A DNA stretch of 64,000 nt from Anisus vortex (taxonomy: Eukaryota > Mollusca > Gastropoda > Planorbidae), in assembly GCA_949126835.1 (NCBI GenBank), contig OX421506.1, positions 15,100,284 through 15,164,283 on the forward strand. The letters run 5' to 3'. Position numbers and translations under genes: made by a program. The first letter of the stretch is position 1. Each line of letters starts with the position of its first letter. The notes beneath the pieces were generated by a model that ran no database searches, had not been told where the DNA came from, and worked only from the letters and a program-made list of their open reading frames with translations. Below are positions 34,105-45,066 of this stretch, piece by piece.

Positions 34105-34678
34105 GAGTGAAGCAGTATTCACAAGTTTCAAACACCACGAAATCGCACCAGGATTCGAACCCAGTACATTTAGTATTCTAATCGCACCAGGATTCGAACC
34201 TAGTACATTTAGTATTCTAATCGCACCAGGATTCGAACCCAGTACATTTAGTATTCTAATCACACCAGGATTCGAACCCAGTACATTTAGTATTCTAATC
34301 GCACCAGGATTCGAACCCAATACATTTAGTATTCTAATCGCACCAGGATTCGAATCCAGTACATTTAGTTTTCTAATCGCACCAGGATTCGAACCCAATA
34401 CATTTAATATTCTAATCGCACCAGGATTCGAATCCAGTACATTTAGTATTCTAATCGCACCAGGATTCGAACCCAATACATTTAGTATTCTAATCGCACC
34501 AGGATTCGAATCCAGTACATTTAGTATTCTAATCGCACCAGGATTCGAACCCAGTACATTTAGTATTCTAATCGCACCAGGATTCGAACCCAATACATTT
34601 AGTATTCTAATCGCACCAGGATTCGAACCCAGTACATTTAGTATTCTAATCGCTCTACCGCTCTACCACCGTGTTCCC
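34105..34678 (-). mobile_element. tRNA-derived SINE with internally amplified B box
   Basis: On the minus strand the head starts at the right with GGTGGTAGAGCGGTAGAGCG (A-box TGGTAGAGCGG), runs into the 39-bp array, and leaves at the left through AAACTTGTGAATACTGCTTC, the body of the common SINE. Thirteen array units therefore replace the single B-box segment. Confidence 0.75.
34145..34651. repeat. 39-bp minisatellite, 13 copies, each with a Pol III B box
   Basis: Units read GCACCAGGATTCGAACCCAG then TACATTTAGTATTCTAATC. The reverse complement holds GGTTCGAATCC, a perfect B-box, in 10 of 13 units; three have GATTCGAATCC. As 39 is a multiple of 3, frames of 170 (minus) and 200 (plus) codons run through it (APGFEPSTFSILI on the plus strand). 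Confidence 0.92.
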
Positions 34679-34834
34679 TGGTCCACCTAACCTTGAAATC
34701 TATAAATAGATGGAAAGCTATCTGTGTGTGTGCGAGTTTAACCAATCATACTGTTTTTTTTAATAACACTTGACCTTATTGCCTCATATTTTACTTTTGC
34801 AATTTGACTTAGCACTATTGTTTGCGTTATCTGC

Positions 34835-35190
34835 CATGCGGTCGACCCGGGTTCGATTCTCAAGTTAGTCAATTTATTTTTCTAAAAAATGTATTTCAAT
34901 TAAAATTAATTTTATTTAAAAAAAAAAGATTGTAAATTCACGGGCAACACCGGGCAATTTAGCTTTTTGTTAAATAAAAAGACTTGCCTATTTTTAACCG
35001 GATACCTTTTTTTAATATTTATTTCCTAAATGTCGTCTTCAGTAAAAAAAATAATATTTAAAAAATGTTTCAATTATTAGTTTATATCTAGATTATAGCT
35101 ATCTGTTCATTATTGTTCATAAATTTTTTATCTGTAGCTTTACAGGCCTGTTTTATTTTCCCACGGGCAACACCGGGGAATTCGCTTGTA
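34835..35190. repeat. Dispersed repeat with ACGGGCAACACCGGG blocks
   Basis: CACGGGCAACACCGGGCAAT near 34938 and CCACGGGCAACACCGGGGAA near 35160 frame an AT-rich middle. A reverse-oriented relative (TTACCCGGCATTGCCCGGTG) is at 48862. CGACCCGGGTTCGATTCT at 34841 resembles a B-box. The class is uncertain. Confidence 0.5.
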
Positions 35191-35700
35191 TTTCATATAG
35201 TGTAAACGTATGCTTATTGTGTATAGTCTTATTGGTATAATATTATTAATAAGAAGTCAAATCAACACAATCATTTGCTACCGTTTAATACCAGAAGCTT
35301 TAACAGCAACATTTGTTTAAGCCCATGCCAGGGCCACCGCAAACATTAAACAAAAACTAAATACCGAAAGAAACAATCTCACAATATTGGGAAACTTATC
35401 AAATTATCTATGTTGTTTGTCTGAAGAAACTGGGTCTAGTGGGCTGCATGTATTCGCCAGAATCATTCTGTGCTCACTGCTAAATGTGGCCAGAGTTAGT
35501 GGAGATAACTGGCCAAACTAAGTTGCCAGGAAGGGTTTTATTAGCCAAACTTAAAATGGCATCGGGAATCTAATAATAGCAAAGAAAGAAAGAAAGTTGA
35601 AATTTCCGACAATCCCTTATTTCGGTCAATTTCGTGACTTTGGCGCATTCAGTATAATGACCCCGAGGACAGGCGTGTACAGTTATACCAACATATATGT
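35191..35700. other. No gene seen
   Basis: Nothing that I can support; an AAAG run is at 35580-35594. Confidence 0.45.
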
Positions 35701-35708
35701 CTCAATAT

Positions 35709-36039
35709 CAGGGCCGGCTCGTCCATATAGGCAACCTAGGCGGCCGTCCATGTCGCTCAATTTATTTTTTTTTAGGGGGGGGGGGCATAATTGAGGATTT
35801 TTTTATTATTTGGAGATTAAAGAATATAAACTCAATTAAAGTTTAGTACTTCTGCGCGCTACTACCATAGGCAAACGAATTACTAGGTAAAGAAAGGCGA
35901 AGGGTGTTTTATTTAAGTTGTCTTAGAAAATAGAAAAGTATGCCCTATCACTACTGAAGTTTCTACCCACCGAAGACACTTTAATGAGGGCGCAGAATTT
36001 GGTTTCGTCTAGGGCGTCAAAACCCTAGAGCCAGTCCTT
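35709..36039 (+). mobile_element. hAT MITE with perfect 8-bp duplication
   Basis: CAGGGCCGGCTCGTCC starts it and CTAGAGCCAGTCCTT ends it, an imperfect inverted repeat. CTCAATAT stands on both sides (35701-35708 and 36040-36047). The left 220 bases match the start of the longer element at 63380, which goes on into transposase-like sequence, so this 331-bp copy looks like its internally deleted derivative. Confidence 0.85.
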
Positions 36040-36127
36040 CTCAATATACATATTAAATCATTAATATAGCGCTATCCATATATTATTATATATAAAGGCC
36101 TACATACATATTATATATTGCGTAGGC

Positions 36128-36425
36128 ATATAATAATAATTCTATTTGTATAGCGCTGCCAACAAATGTAATGTAAGCTTAGGGCGCATTTAACATTCAG
36201 CAGCAAACAAACAAGTACGCAACTATAATTATTATTCTCATGGCTGAAATGAAAAAAACGTTTATTAATAATTTAAAACTTTACAAACGTTGGACAAAGG
36301 AAAGAAATGTAGCATTAACGGACTTAATATAAAAGTAAAACACTAGGGGTCAATACCAAAATAATGTGTTTTCAATTTATTAATTTTTTTGAAGTGATAA
36401 TATAACTTGTTTGCCTCGGTTGGAT
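36128..36425 (-). pseudogene. CR1/L2-like LINE 3' end
   Basis: The minus strand encodes the last residues KINKLKTHYFGIDP and a stop, then a 3' untranslated part ending AGCGCTATACAAATAGAATT with an ATT/ATA tail. It resembles the end of the scrap at 1-175 and the 3' layout of 46370-47716. Confidence 0.6.
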
Positions 36426-36749
36426 GTTATGTCATTTACTAATATTTTCATGCATATCAATCGATTTTGAGACCACATTTTGCAGATGCAGAAAGTGCTA
36501 TGCAATCATCTGTCTGTTTTATTTTAATTTCTTGACAGCTTCCATTACTTACCATTTGTAATATCAATTAACCCCATACTCATATCACACACTGAAACAT
36601 CTAATAGGGCGTTTGCAATCCCGTGACAAAAAGCACGTGATTTGTGTTTACTTTGAGTAATGGTGTACAATTAAATATGGCCGCTGTATTAATAAAGTTT
36701 CATATAGGCTCGAGCTTTTTTTAAATGATGTGTTGTGTTTTAAGTCTTA
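36426..36749. other. No gene seen
   Basis: Nothing recognised. Confidence 0.45.
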
Positions 36750-36753
36750 TTAA

Positions 36754-37203
36754 AGACCAAGTGAAAAGCTTTTTATTAAAATTGAGTTAACATTTGATTT
36801 TGATAGTAAATAGTGTATTTAGTATCTGAATGTTAAAAAAAAACATGTGTATAAAATATCAAAGATACATTTTAAGTAATTAGTTCAATATTTGCACTTA
36901 AATGTGTGTGTTTTTCGGATGATTACTCCAAATCTCGTAGCCATTTGAGATGTTTTTATTTCCGGCAATATAGGAAAGTAACGTAACATAAAGGATTCCG
37001 ACTAGGAAAAATGAATATTGTCACGTGTTTTGAATCTATTGCCACATGTTTTGAATCTTTTCCCGGTTCTTATTTTTAACAAAATGGTTAAATATAGATT
37101 TATAGCGTCTATTTTTATTTATTTATTTCCCTTGTGATACGTCACTGTCGTATGAGGCTATTCCAAATCTCGTTCCTTTGAGAAAAACCTCTTCACTTGG
37201 TCT
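36754..37203. mobile_element. TTAA-flanked MITE (piggyBac-like), copy 2
   Basis: AGACCAAGTGAAAAGCTTTT starts it and CTCTTCACTTGGTCT ends it, with TTAA outside both ends (36750-36753 and 37204-37207). It is inverted relative to copy 1: its left arm matches the right arm of 1342-1769 (AAATTGAG, TAGTGTATTTAGTA) and vice versa. Length is 450 bp, with no coding capacity. Confidence 0.75.
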
Positions 37204-37207
37204 TTAA

Positions 37208-38593
37208 GATTTAAGCTGTAGGCCTATTATGTATGTTAAAAAAATAGGCTATTTTATTATTATCATAGACATAGATCATAGACGATGTGAGCCTAATAGT
37301 GACTTGACTAGATAGCCTATTCACCAACAATATCACCTGACATCGTAGCCTAGCCTACGAAACATTAAAAGTGTAGGCCTATAAAGTGAAATTGAAAGTG
37401 TAAATAGGTCTAGCCGGCCCTAGCCTAATCACATTAATCAATTAATCTACAGTACTACTATTTACCTCCTTATTTTTGAGTAGGATAGCCAATATTCAGA
37501 TGTGAATTTTGCATGATAAAGAAGTACTTCACTTTCACCACGTTACATTTGTACCTCAATTGGGTTCTTTCTTTACACAGATACGTCACTAAATTTACAC
37601 AAAAAAACTTAAGCTCCGCCTACTGAGAACGCTCTATAGCTTTATTTTTTTCTTTATAGAACAAAAAAATCCCTCTGGCAATCTAGCTTGTATGGCTTTA
37701 CATTCCCAGAGTAACTTAGGCCTGTGGCCTTAGGGGGCTCATTTGTCTTCCCTTCTGAAACAAATTTAATAGCTTCTAGATTTTTTAAATTTATTTTAAA
37801 CGATCCAAAGTAGAAAATAAATACAGTCGCCTTTTTTTGCACTAACTGAGAAGGTAAATAATTTCTTTTTTATATTTTCCTAAAACAAGTTAGACAAATT
37901 GACTCATTTAATGATTAGCATTGGGGTGCCTAGCCTAAAATTTTCTAAAAACATTAAATAAAGTTATTTGTAGATATATTTTATTATATCAAATTTGAAA
38001 TATTTGATTTAAGATATTGTCAAACAGTAAAGTTGTATATTAATTTCAGTATTTTAAACATCATATAAGATGCGAAATAGTAAAGGGCTGTTTAGATGTG
38101 ATTTTATCATGAACTTTTTTGTAGTTTAAATTTAATGAAAAACATTTTTCTGTCCTTTTTTTCTCCCTAGCATTGTTCAAATCTAAACAAATTACGAATT
38201 GGGTGATAACTAGGGGCACGTAATTCATCAACATCCATCTTTCTACATCTTTTCATCCAGGATTATGTTCTCCTTATCTCGCTAGACACTCAGAAACGTT
38301 CATTCATTGTTTCCAGCCAAGCCTTTGATTTGTCTGCCCTTGTGTATATACAGTGTTGTCTCTCCTTGTGTCTGCTAACGAGAGTTGTTTTGAAAATACA
38401 GTCTACAGATAACAGATTAGTTGATTGCGTAATTTAGTTGGTGCATCAGCTATAGAAATACAGACAAAGAAAGAACAATAAGTAAAGTAATATAGGTTGA
38501 ATTCAATTAATTCCAGTCTTATATATAACATCAACATTATATAGAATATAGAAACATACAATTATAAACTTAGGTAGACCACTAAACATATTT
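37208..38593. other. No gene seen; TAGGCCTA-rich patch
   Basis: About 1.4 kb with no supportable gene. Between 37210 and 37440 the words TAGGCCTA, TAGCCTA and AGCCTA are unusually dense. The 62-codon minus frame (37654-37842) has no motif. Confidence 0.45.
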
Positions 38594-38715
38594 TTAAAAA
38601 GTAAAGTATCTCTTCGGGCCAAACTGAATCAGCGTTCACCACTTTCTGTTGCCACGACATACTAGGCTATTGTGTGTACAGTGCAATGCCCAGCCACCCT
38701 TTTTTTTACCCAAAT
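38594..38715 (-). mobile_element. tRNA-derived SINE, 3' part only
   Basis: The minus strand carries TGGGCATTGCACTG, GTCGTGGCAACAGAAAGTGG, GTGAACGCTGATTCAG and GTTTGGCCCGAAGAGATACT, the SINE 3' half. Confidence 0.7.
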
Positions 38716-38979
38716 AATAGCCTTTCAAACCCTTCTTAAAGAAAAATGCACGACAAAAAATAAAAAAAAATAATGACTATTTATATAGCACAACTTTCCA
38801 TGCTTGTGAATTTAACAAGCTCGGTGAGCTCTTTGGACGAGTGTAAGCACAAAAATACTACACTAAGGACACAGAACCTCAAAGTAGTGTCTGTAATAGC
38901 CTATATAAGATAAGATAATGGCAATATAATTCATTTGTAGTCATTTTAAAATCACTGTATAGAAATATTTTTTTTTACC

Positions 38980-39530
38980 CTACGAAAGAATATAAAACTA
39001 AAATGCTATCTCACATTAGTTAGGCCTATACTAAAATATGCAGGATCGGTATGGGACTCATCAAATAAAGAAAACATTAAAAAATTAGAACAAATTCAAA
39101 CAAGAGCTGCAAGGTTTATAACTAGTGAATATTCCCAATTGACAAGAGTAACACAATTAGTCAAAGCACTAAACCTAAAAACACTAGAGGACAGAAGGGC
39201 AAAGAGTAAAGTAGTAATAATACATAAGGCATTAAACTTTAATTTAGAAATACAACCCAATAACAACCTTTTGCAAAGCTCAGATAAACATAAGGACAAA
39301 AACACTTTCCTTATCCCTTATGCGAGAACAAACGCATATAAGTACTCTTTCTTCCCGAGTGGCATTCGTGCATGGAATGGGTTGCCTGAACAAACCAGGA
39401 AAACCAGTAACTTAACATCATTTAAAACATTAATAAAAATGAAAGACTAGACTCGGACCACGGATGAGCGTAGGACGCAATAATCTTCTTTATAGAAGGA
39501 GCGTCTGTAATGTATAAAATAAGATAAGAT
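38980..39530 (+). pseudogene. LINE family C, intact C-terminal frame and 3' end
   Basis: The longest undamaged LINE frame in the window runs 38980-39450 (156 residues and stop) without a break. It contains LVRPILKYAGSVWD, then KLEQIQTRAARFIT, then RRAKSKVVIIHKAL, YKYSFFPSGIRAWNGLPEQT and SFKTLIK. These are the well-known last blocks of Jockey/CR1-group reverse transcriptase proteins (R-P-x-L-E-Y-A-x-x-V-W-D; Q-R-x-A-A-R-F; Y-x-x-S-F-F-P-x-x-I-x-x-W-N-x-L-P). After the stop, TTCTTTATAGAAGGAGCGTC and an ATAAGATAAGAT tail end the insert. The reverse transcriptase core is absent (5' truncation). Four older fragments of the family are in the window, and its end is shared with the SINE at 30769. 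Confidence 0.8.
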
Positions 39531-41402
39531 TATTTTTTAAATATTTATAGACACTAGTCTCTAATCTTCAGGAGTTGACATTTTGTAATGTTCTCCCATG
39601 TTTATTCAGATACAGAAATGCAAATAAGCAACAAAAAAATATTGTTATTTCTGAAATAATTAATGAATGCCTTGACTCATTGTTTGTGCCACAAAAGAAA
39701 ATAAATATGTTTACATATTCTAATATCCAACATGAAAAGTGCTTCAAAACTTGTACACCAACTTGTTTTGTGATGTATGAACTCTTCTAGTGTGTGTGCA
39801 CTGAGCACTGGGTCTTGTGTGTCGCTAGGCTCATTGTAATCCAAGTGTCTCCTCTAAACGACAAGATGTCACATAAAGACGCAATCTTCTGCCAAGTTGT
39901 TCTTTCTGATGGATCAGAAAATGTTATAATCTTATAATTTACAGATGATCTTTCTTGGTATTGATTTTCTCGAACTCTTACACAACATGAGATGGCGGAC
40001 ATAACGGTTTTATTTTTCATTTGTATCAAAGCAGCTGAAACTTTGCTATCTCTACTGTAGTAACATTTGTTTTTCAGCCATGTATAGTAGTGCTATTGTA
40101 ACTTTAAGCATTCAAACTTGATCTCTGGGGCTAAATACCTCCTTTCACATTTATACTTTTAAGAACGTAGACATGTTGTAGATCTATATAAAAGTAAGAA
40201 TGTTGCTAATGAATCTCTAGTTTCAATCATACCAAGACAAATTATAGTCATTTATTGAAGTATGCAAATGAAAAGACTGAATTTATGTAATAATATTGTT
40301 GTGTAACTTATATGCTTAGAATTTGACTTTACGCAATCTATAATTTTACACGTTTTACCGTATTATTATGTGTTCTTTACTCAGACGGTGAGTATGATAT
40401 TGTGTACAGCGTTGTTAAATACAAAACACATTATAGTTCACATTATATACAGTATCTTTCATAGTGCACGTATCCCAAAAAAATATTTATTTAACCATGT
40501 TCTTTATATTTGCAGTGAAGTTTTTGATTAAATGATTCTTTGTTTTGTATTTATTACTAATAAATAAAGGTCAAATTTTATTTTCATAACATCTTATGTT
40601 AGCCTTCATTGTAGACAAATGATATCTTGGTTAAACATAAATAAATTAAAAGAAATAGTTTCTGACATATAGTACAAGAAAAAAAAGTACTTTGTTATGA
40701 ATAAATAAAAGGATTTTATTTGTAAAAATTGTATTCAATACAAGTGTGTTTAATAATAAAACCATTAAAGATTTGTTCCATTAATTGCTCGAGTTATTTA
40801 CTTTAATTTATGTTTAAATGAGCTTTTGCAGTGAGTTAATGGGTTCCGGCATTTATAAAAAGACTTCTTATAGAAATCTTCCAACACGTGTTTTAATAGA
40901 TTTAAGAAACACATAATTTAACGTAACTCCAGTCTGAAGGATGAATCATAGCCTATATATATCACAGTTTTTGCCTCTGTTTTATAAACTATTTATACTT
41001 TATACACTTGAACGATGTACTTGAAGAGAATGTGGAGTAGGACTTTGTGGTGGGTAAGGTTAAATAGATGACTACTAGTACTATTACTACTGTTTGTTTT
41101 GTGTTTACCAAATGTAGGCCTACCCTCGTTGTAAAAGTTGTGGTACACACGATAAGTAATAGTGTTATAGTTTTCTTATACTGTGTATATGGATAAAAAA
41201 AACATTATGATAATGTACTTTTTAAATTTGTTTTAAAGATTGAACAAATGTTTCGCAAAAAATTATGTAAGCATATATATGTATATACATATAGTGTATT
41301 GTCTAATTATTTTACACATTGTTTTCCAGGTTATGTACAAGTTATTTTACAGCTGGTACTCGTAGTGCTTCTTGTCGATTGGCAGTTAGTTGTTTACGTT
41401 AT
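39531..41402. other. No gene established; one unassigned minus-strand frame
   Basis: About 1.9 kb. The minus frame 39787-40029 (80 codons; contains CCVRVRENQYQERSS and DPSERTTWQKIASLCDIL) is less low-complexity than most chance frames here and could be a diverged transposon or gene exon, but I cannot place it in a family. The rest shows nothing. Confidence 0.35.
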
Positions 41403-41930
41403 TATAGATAGCTGATTAGATTAATAGATAGCTCATTAGATAAATGAATATATGATTAGATTAATGGATAGTTGATTAGATTAATCGAAAGCTAATTAGA
41501 TTAATGGTAAGCTGATTAGAATAATGGATAGATGATTAGATTAATAGAAAGCTGATTAGATTAATGGATAGCTCATTAGATAAATGGATAGATGATTAGA
41601 TTAATAGATAGCTCATTAGAAAAATGGATATATGATTAGATTAATGGATAGCTGGTTAGATTAATGGATAGCTGATTAAATTAATGGATAGCTGATTAGA
41701 TTAATGATTAGCTGATTCGATTAATGGATAGCTCATTAGATTAATGATTAGCTGATTAGATTAATGGTAAGCTGATTATATTAATGGATAGTTGATTAGA
41801 TTAATGGTAAGCTGATTAAATTAATGGATAGCTGATTACATTAATAGATAGCTGATTAGATTAATAGATAGCTGATGATATTAAACGATGACCGATTAGA
41901 GTAATATATAGCTGATCGGGATATCTTAGA
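41403..41930. repeat. 20-bp minisatellite, about 26 copies
   Basis: Units read GATTAGATTAATGGATAGCT with frequent substitutions. They are more diverged than the neighbouring 24-bp array. Confidence 0.88.
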
Positions 41931-42239
41931 TTATATTACGTATATAATTGCAGAAACATTTTTTTTTACCCAATGGTCGCTTATTAGAACGTATATTTTG
42001 GTAGCTTATTAGATTAACGTTGACGGTTAGGTATAACTTAGCTGACTGGTTTAGTAGGTAGCTGAGATTTACGGAAAAAACAAAGACCACACACAGATAG
42101 AGCATCTGCAAAACATCGATTGAAGGGGGAACTTTTCAACCACCCAATATTTGCTTTTCTATAATTACCTTGATTTTTTTTTTAGTTCATTACAATGAAT
42201 TGTTAACAGGCAGTAAACATTGGCTCCTAGATAGATGCT
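41931..42239. other. No gene seen
   Basis: Contains a few decayed ATTAGATTAA words near the left. Confidence 0.45.
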
Positions 42240-43460
42240 CACATTCTGGTCCCTACCTTGATGTTCACAATGGTCCTCAACTAGATTAAAATATGTGCAC
42301 ATAAAACCCTAATTACTTGCACACATTGTTCCCTAGCTATAAGTACAAGTCGGACCCTTGATATCAGTACACTTTGGTCCCTAGCTATCAGTGCACGCCA
42401 GTCTCTAGCTATCAGTACATGCCGGTCCCTAGCTAGCTGTACGCGTCGGTCCCTAGCTATCAGTACATGCCGGTCCCTAGCTAGCTGTACGCGTCGGTCC
42501 CTAGCTAGCTGTATGCGTCGGTCCCTAGCTATCAGTAAATGCTAGTCACTAGCTACCAGTACACGTCGGTCCCTAGCTATCAGTGCACGCCAGTCTCTAG
42601 CTATCAGTACATGCCGGTCCCTAGCTAGCTGTATGCGTCGGTCCCTAGCTATCAGTAAATGCTAGTCACTAGCTACCAGTACACGTCGGTCCCTAGCTAT
42701 CAGTGCACGCCAGTCTCTAGCTATCAGTACATGCCGGTCCCTAGCTAGCTGTATGCGTCGGTCCCTAGCTATCAGTACACGCCGGTCCCTAACTATCAGT
42801 AAATGCTAGTCACTAGCTACCAGTACACGTCGGTCCCTAGCTATCAGTACATGCCGGTCCCTAGTTATCAGTACATGCCGGTCATTAGCTATCAGTACAT
42901 GCCGGTCCCTAGCTAACAGTACATGCCGGTCCCTAGCTATCAGTACATGCCGGTCCCTAGCTATCAGTACATGCTGGTCCATAGTTGTTAGTACAAGTCG
43001 GACCATAGCTATCAGTACACTTTGGCCCCTAGCTATCAGTACACGCTGGTCCATAGTTGTTAGTACAAGTCGGACCATAGCTATCAGTACACTTTGGCCC
43101 CTAGCTATCAGTACACTTTGGCCCCTAGCTATCAGTACACTTTGGTCCCTAGCTATCAGTACACTTTGGCCCCTAGCTATCAGTACACTTTGGCCCCTAG
43201 CTATCAGTACACTTTGGCCCCTAGCTATCAGTACACTTTGGCCCCTAGCTATCAGTACACTTTGGCCCCTAGCTATCAGTACACTTTGGCCCCTAGCTAT
43301 CAGTACACTTTGGCCCCTAGCTATCAGTACACTTTGGCCCCTAGCTATCAGTACACTTTGGCCCCTAGCTATCAGTACACTTTGGCCCCTAGCTATCAGT
43401 ACACTTTGGCCCCTAGCTATCAGTACACTTTGGCCCCTAGCTATCAGTACACTGTGGTTC
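42240..43460. repeat. 24-bp minisatellite, about 50 copies, with homogeneous right half
   Basis: Units read GGTCCCTAGCTATCAGTACA plus four variable bases (TGCC, CGCC, CTTT). From 42240 to about 43070 the copies are mixed, with duplicated blocks (GCACGCCAGTCTCTAGCTAT recurs at 42391, 42583 and 42703). From 43072 to 43455 there are 16 almost identical copies of the CTTTGGCCCC variant. An eight-codon frame (APSYQYTL) runs through the uniform part (43094-43573). Confidence 0.92.
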
Positions 43461-43996
43461 CAAGCTATCTGGTCACACGGTTCTCAGCTATCCGTAGACA
43501 CTGGAAGTCTACAGGATATTGCCTGAAAGTTTTTCACTCAACATTTCTTTCAATCCTAGCAAATATTCCCTGAGCCTAACGCGAGATTTCCTCTCACTAT
43601 GAAATATTTCCATCATCAGACATCGCTGCTATTGACTGCAAGTTTGTTCTACATTTTATTTTGCCTTTTGTGTGAACTGGTACGAAACATTCAAATATAT
43701 CATATAAAAAACACCTACCCACAAAAAACAACAACACTGTAACATCTATACAATAATATTATGTCGTTTAGTGTTCTATTTTTAACTCATTTATTTTAAT
43801 CCATTTTGTTATTGTTAACATTACGTTCAATTTCCGGTTCCTTTATGTGTGTATATTATTAGTGTGTGTATGCATTATGTAAGTGTGCGTGTTTAAAAAA
43901 ACAATAACATAAGCGTCAACAAAGAAAAGTTTGAATGGGTTATGGACATGGTTGTTATTTGACGCAAAGACTTGATGGCAAATATAGTTCGGTCCA
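43461..43996. other. No gene seen
   Basis: Nothing recognised. Confidence 0.45.
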
Positions 43997-44299
43997 TAGA
44001 CTATAATATACATTATACATGGACCGCTTGCTTTAGTATTTCTGCTATATGATGACTCGAAACACCGATTTTTTGAAATTTCCGATTCGTTGTTTCCTTT
44101 GCACTTCCGTTTTATTGAATCGATTCGATTTTCTCAATGAAAAATTACAATAAAAATCGAAAGTTGTATAAAGCGGAAACACTTAAGAAACAACGAGGAG
44201 TGTAGAAGTAATATACGACAGCCTTATTTGTTGCGCACGGAAAAAAAGTTAATATAAGCTCTAAAAATAGAGCAAGCGGTCCATCTTATTATAGTCAAT
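43997..44299 (+). mobile_element. MITE family C, most complete copy
   Basis: The ends ACTATAATATACATTATACA then TGGACCGCTTGCTTTAGTAT on the left, and AAATAGAGCAAGCGGTCCAT then CTTATTATAGT on the right, make an inverted repeat of about 40 bp with some mismatches. Length is about 300 bp, with no coding capacity. Sister copies are at 23425 and 31754, all in the same orientation. The target duplication is not clear, so the superfamily is open. Confidence 0.7.
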
Positions 44300-44537
44300 G
44301 GTTTGGTAGACTCTGGCAAAAAAACAACTTTTAATTCCATTTTTTTTTTACCCTCAGAAAGTTTACAAAAGTATTTGTAAGAAATAGCTCAAAAAAATAA
44401 AAAGCTAACCAAAACTCCAAAGAGTTCTTTCTTAGTATCTGTAACATGTGTGTAACTAAAATATACTGTTACTACATTTAATATCAAAAATAATATTTCA
44501 GGTAACTTGAGAGCTAATGTGTCTGTTCTTCAGACTT

Positions 44538-44860
44538 CCAATGAATCCTATCTTCATATGCCTAGACAACCAATGAATCCGATCTTCATATGCCTAGACA
44601 ACCAATGAATCCGATCTTCATATGCCTAGACAACCAATGAATCCGATCTTCATATGTCTAGACAACCAATGATTCTGATTCTCATATGTCTAGACAACAA
44701 ATGAATCTGATGTGCATATGCCTAGACAACCAATGAATCTGATCTTTATATGTCAGACCACCCATGAATATGATCTATATAATATATTTAGACAACCAAA
44801 GAAACTGATCTATATATGTCTAGACAACCAATTAAACTGATCAATATATAATGAACAGAC
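44538..44860. repeat. 32-bp minisatellite, about 10 copies
   Basis: Units carry CCAATGAATCCGATCTTCAT and ATGCCTAGACAA. The left units are near identical and the right ones decay. Confidence 0.85.
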
Positions 44861-45002
44861 AACTAATAAATTTGTACTGATTAACCCTTGCAAAAATAAT
44901 ATCTTTTTTAACGTGTGCATTCCAATATAATAAACAATGTTATTGTTTGCATTTAATAAATAATTTCTGAATAAACCTTAAAATATAGACTAGTGAATAC
45001 TG

Positions 45003-45066
45003 CTCATCATCAATCCCATGACCGTAGTGGTTTTTAGGGGGGGGGAGGTCGAATGGACACCTCAGC
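45003..45066 (-). pseudogene. LINE family A, extreme 3' end
   Basis: The minus strand reads GAGGTGTCCATTCGACCTCC, a C-run, ACCACTACGGTCATGGGATT and GATGATGAG. The end of the LINE at 12905-12976 has the same order. Confidence 0.6.

Noticed and set aside
34081..34690. Frames of 170 and 200 codons
   Set aside because: Products of the 39-bp array inside a SINE.
43094..43573. 159-codon frame of APSYQYTL repeats, adhesive-protein-like
   Set aside because: It follows the 24-bp minisatellite exactly and has no signal peptide; mussel-adhesive-like appearance is coincidental.
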